In this document: piece by piece, positions 6,386 to 6,514 of the stretch | Layout: every line of letters begins with the position of its first letter | Numbering within the stretch: position 1 is the first letter of the stretch | Assembly (NCBI GenBank): GCA_934202505.1 | Contig: CAKPXW010000097.1 | Span: 1 to 6,514, forward strand | Direction: 5' to 3' | Source of the DNA: an uncultured Bacilli bacterium | Lineage (GTDB): Bacteria; Bacillota_I; Bacilli_A; RFN20; CAG-631 | Length of the DNA stretch: 6,514 nucleotides | Made by a program: the position numbers and the translations under genes | Notes under the pieces: generated by a model | What the model saw: only the letters and a program-made list of their open reading frames with translations | What the model was told of the DNA's origin: nothing | The model's database searches: none

Positions 6386-6431
6386 TAAAGAAAAACAATC
6401 TTAAATGGTCAATGATTTTTTACTAAATTTT

Positions 6432-6514
6432 TTAAATACCCGTTTTTCGTAGTAGTACACCATAAAAAATCGTAGAAATAAAGTAAAAGAAATTAGTAAC
6501 TATATTATAAATAA
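6432..6514 (-). CDS. Possible C-terminal tail of an upstream gene, cut by the window edge
   Basis: One minus-strand frame is open from the window edge (codons start at 6512) for 26 codons to a TAA at 6434-6432. It ends in a hydrophobic, aromatic-rich segment followed by 'LLRKTGI', which would suit the end of a membrane protein. A second minus-strand frame is also open from 6499 to a TAA at 6403-6401 and ends in a basic tail, but a TAG at 6502-6500 precedes it. With so few codons I cannot tell a real gene end from chance. Apart from the operon promoter, I see nothing else in 6353-6514. Confidence 0.25.
   Translation of the reverse strand, partial: IYNIVTNFFYFISTIFYGVLLRKTGI

Noticed and set aside
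6407..6412. TTGACC as the -35 box of the operon promoter
   Set aside because: The spacer to TATAAT is 24 bases, well beyond the normal range, so the promoter is better described as extended -10.

Overview
The window is very AT-rich, uses the standard bacterial code (TGA ends one gene, and tryptophan is TGG where I checked), and every supported gene lies on the minus strand. AGG-type ribosome binding sites, extended -10 promoters (TGnTATAAT), tight gene packing and an MEP-pathway ispG together suggest a low-GC Bacillota, perhaps an uncultured gut Bacilli, Erysipelotrichia or RF39-like lineage. That placement is inference from composition and gene content, not a match to a known genome.

In transcription order, from high to low coordinates: (1) a short upstream stretch (6353-6514) holds a possible gene tail at the window edge and a promoter. 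(2) A three-gene operon follows: an S66-family LD-carboxypeptidase-like protein (5336-6352), an AroE-AroK fusion (4113-5339, 4-base overlap) and an AroA-family protein (2855-4108, 4-base gap). (3) A 122-base spacer contains a new promoter but no convincing terminator. (4) A 462-residue ROK/ASKHA sugar-kinase-like protein (1344-2732) ends in a clear intrinsic terminator. (5) ispG (221-1252) has its own promoter. (6) The start of a small unidentified gene (1-179) runs off the left edge; its ATG is buried in a terminator-like hairpin just after ispG.

The operon covers three consecutive shikimate steps: dehydroshikimate reduction, shikimate phosphorylation and, nominally, EPSP formation. The first two domains keep their catalytic residues. 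The AroA-family protein is full length but, by hand alignment, has lost essentially all substrate-binding and catalytic residues. It is therefore either decaying or doing something other than EPSP synthesis. IspG makes HMBPP for isoprenoids and looks fully functional.

I found no CRISPR array, mobile element, tRNA, rRNA or recognisable riboswitch. The points most worth following up are the motif-less AroA and the start codon enclosed in a terminator-like hairpin.
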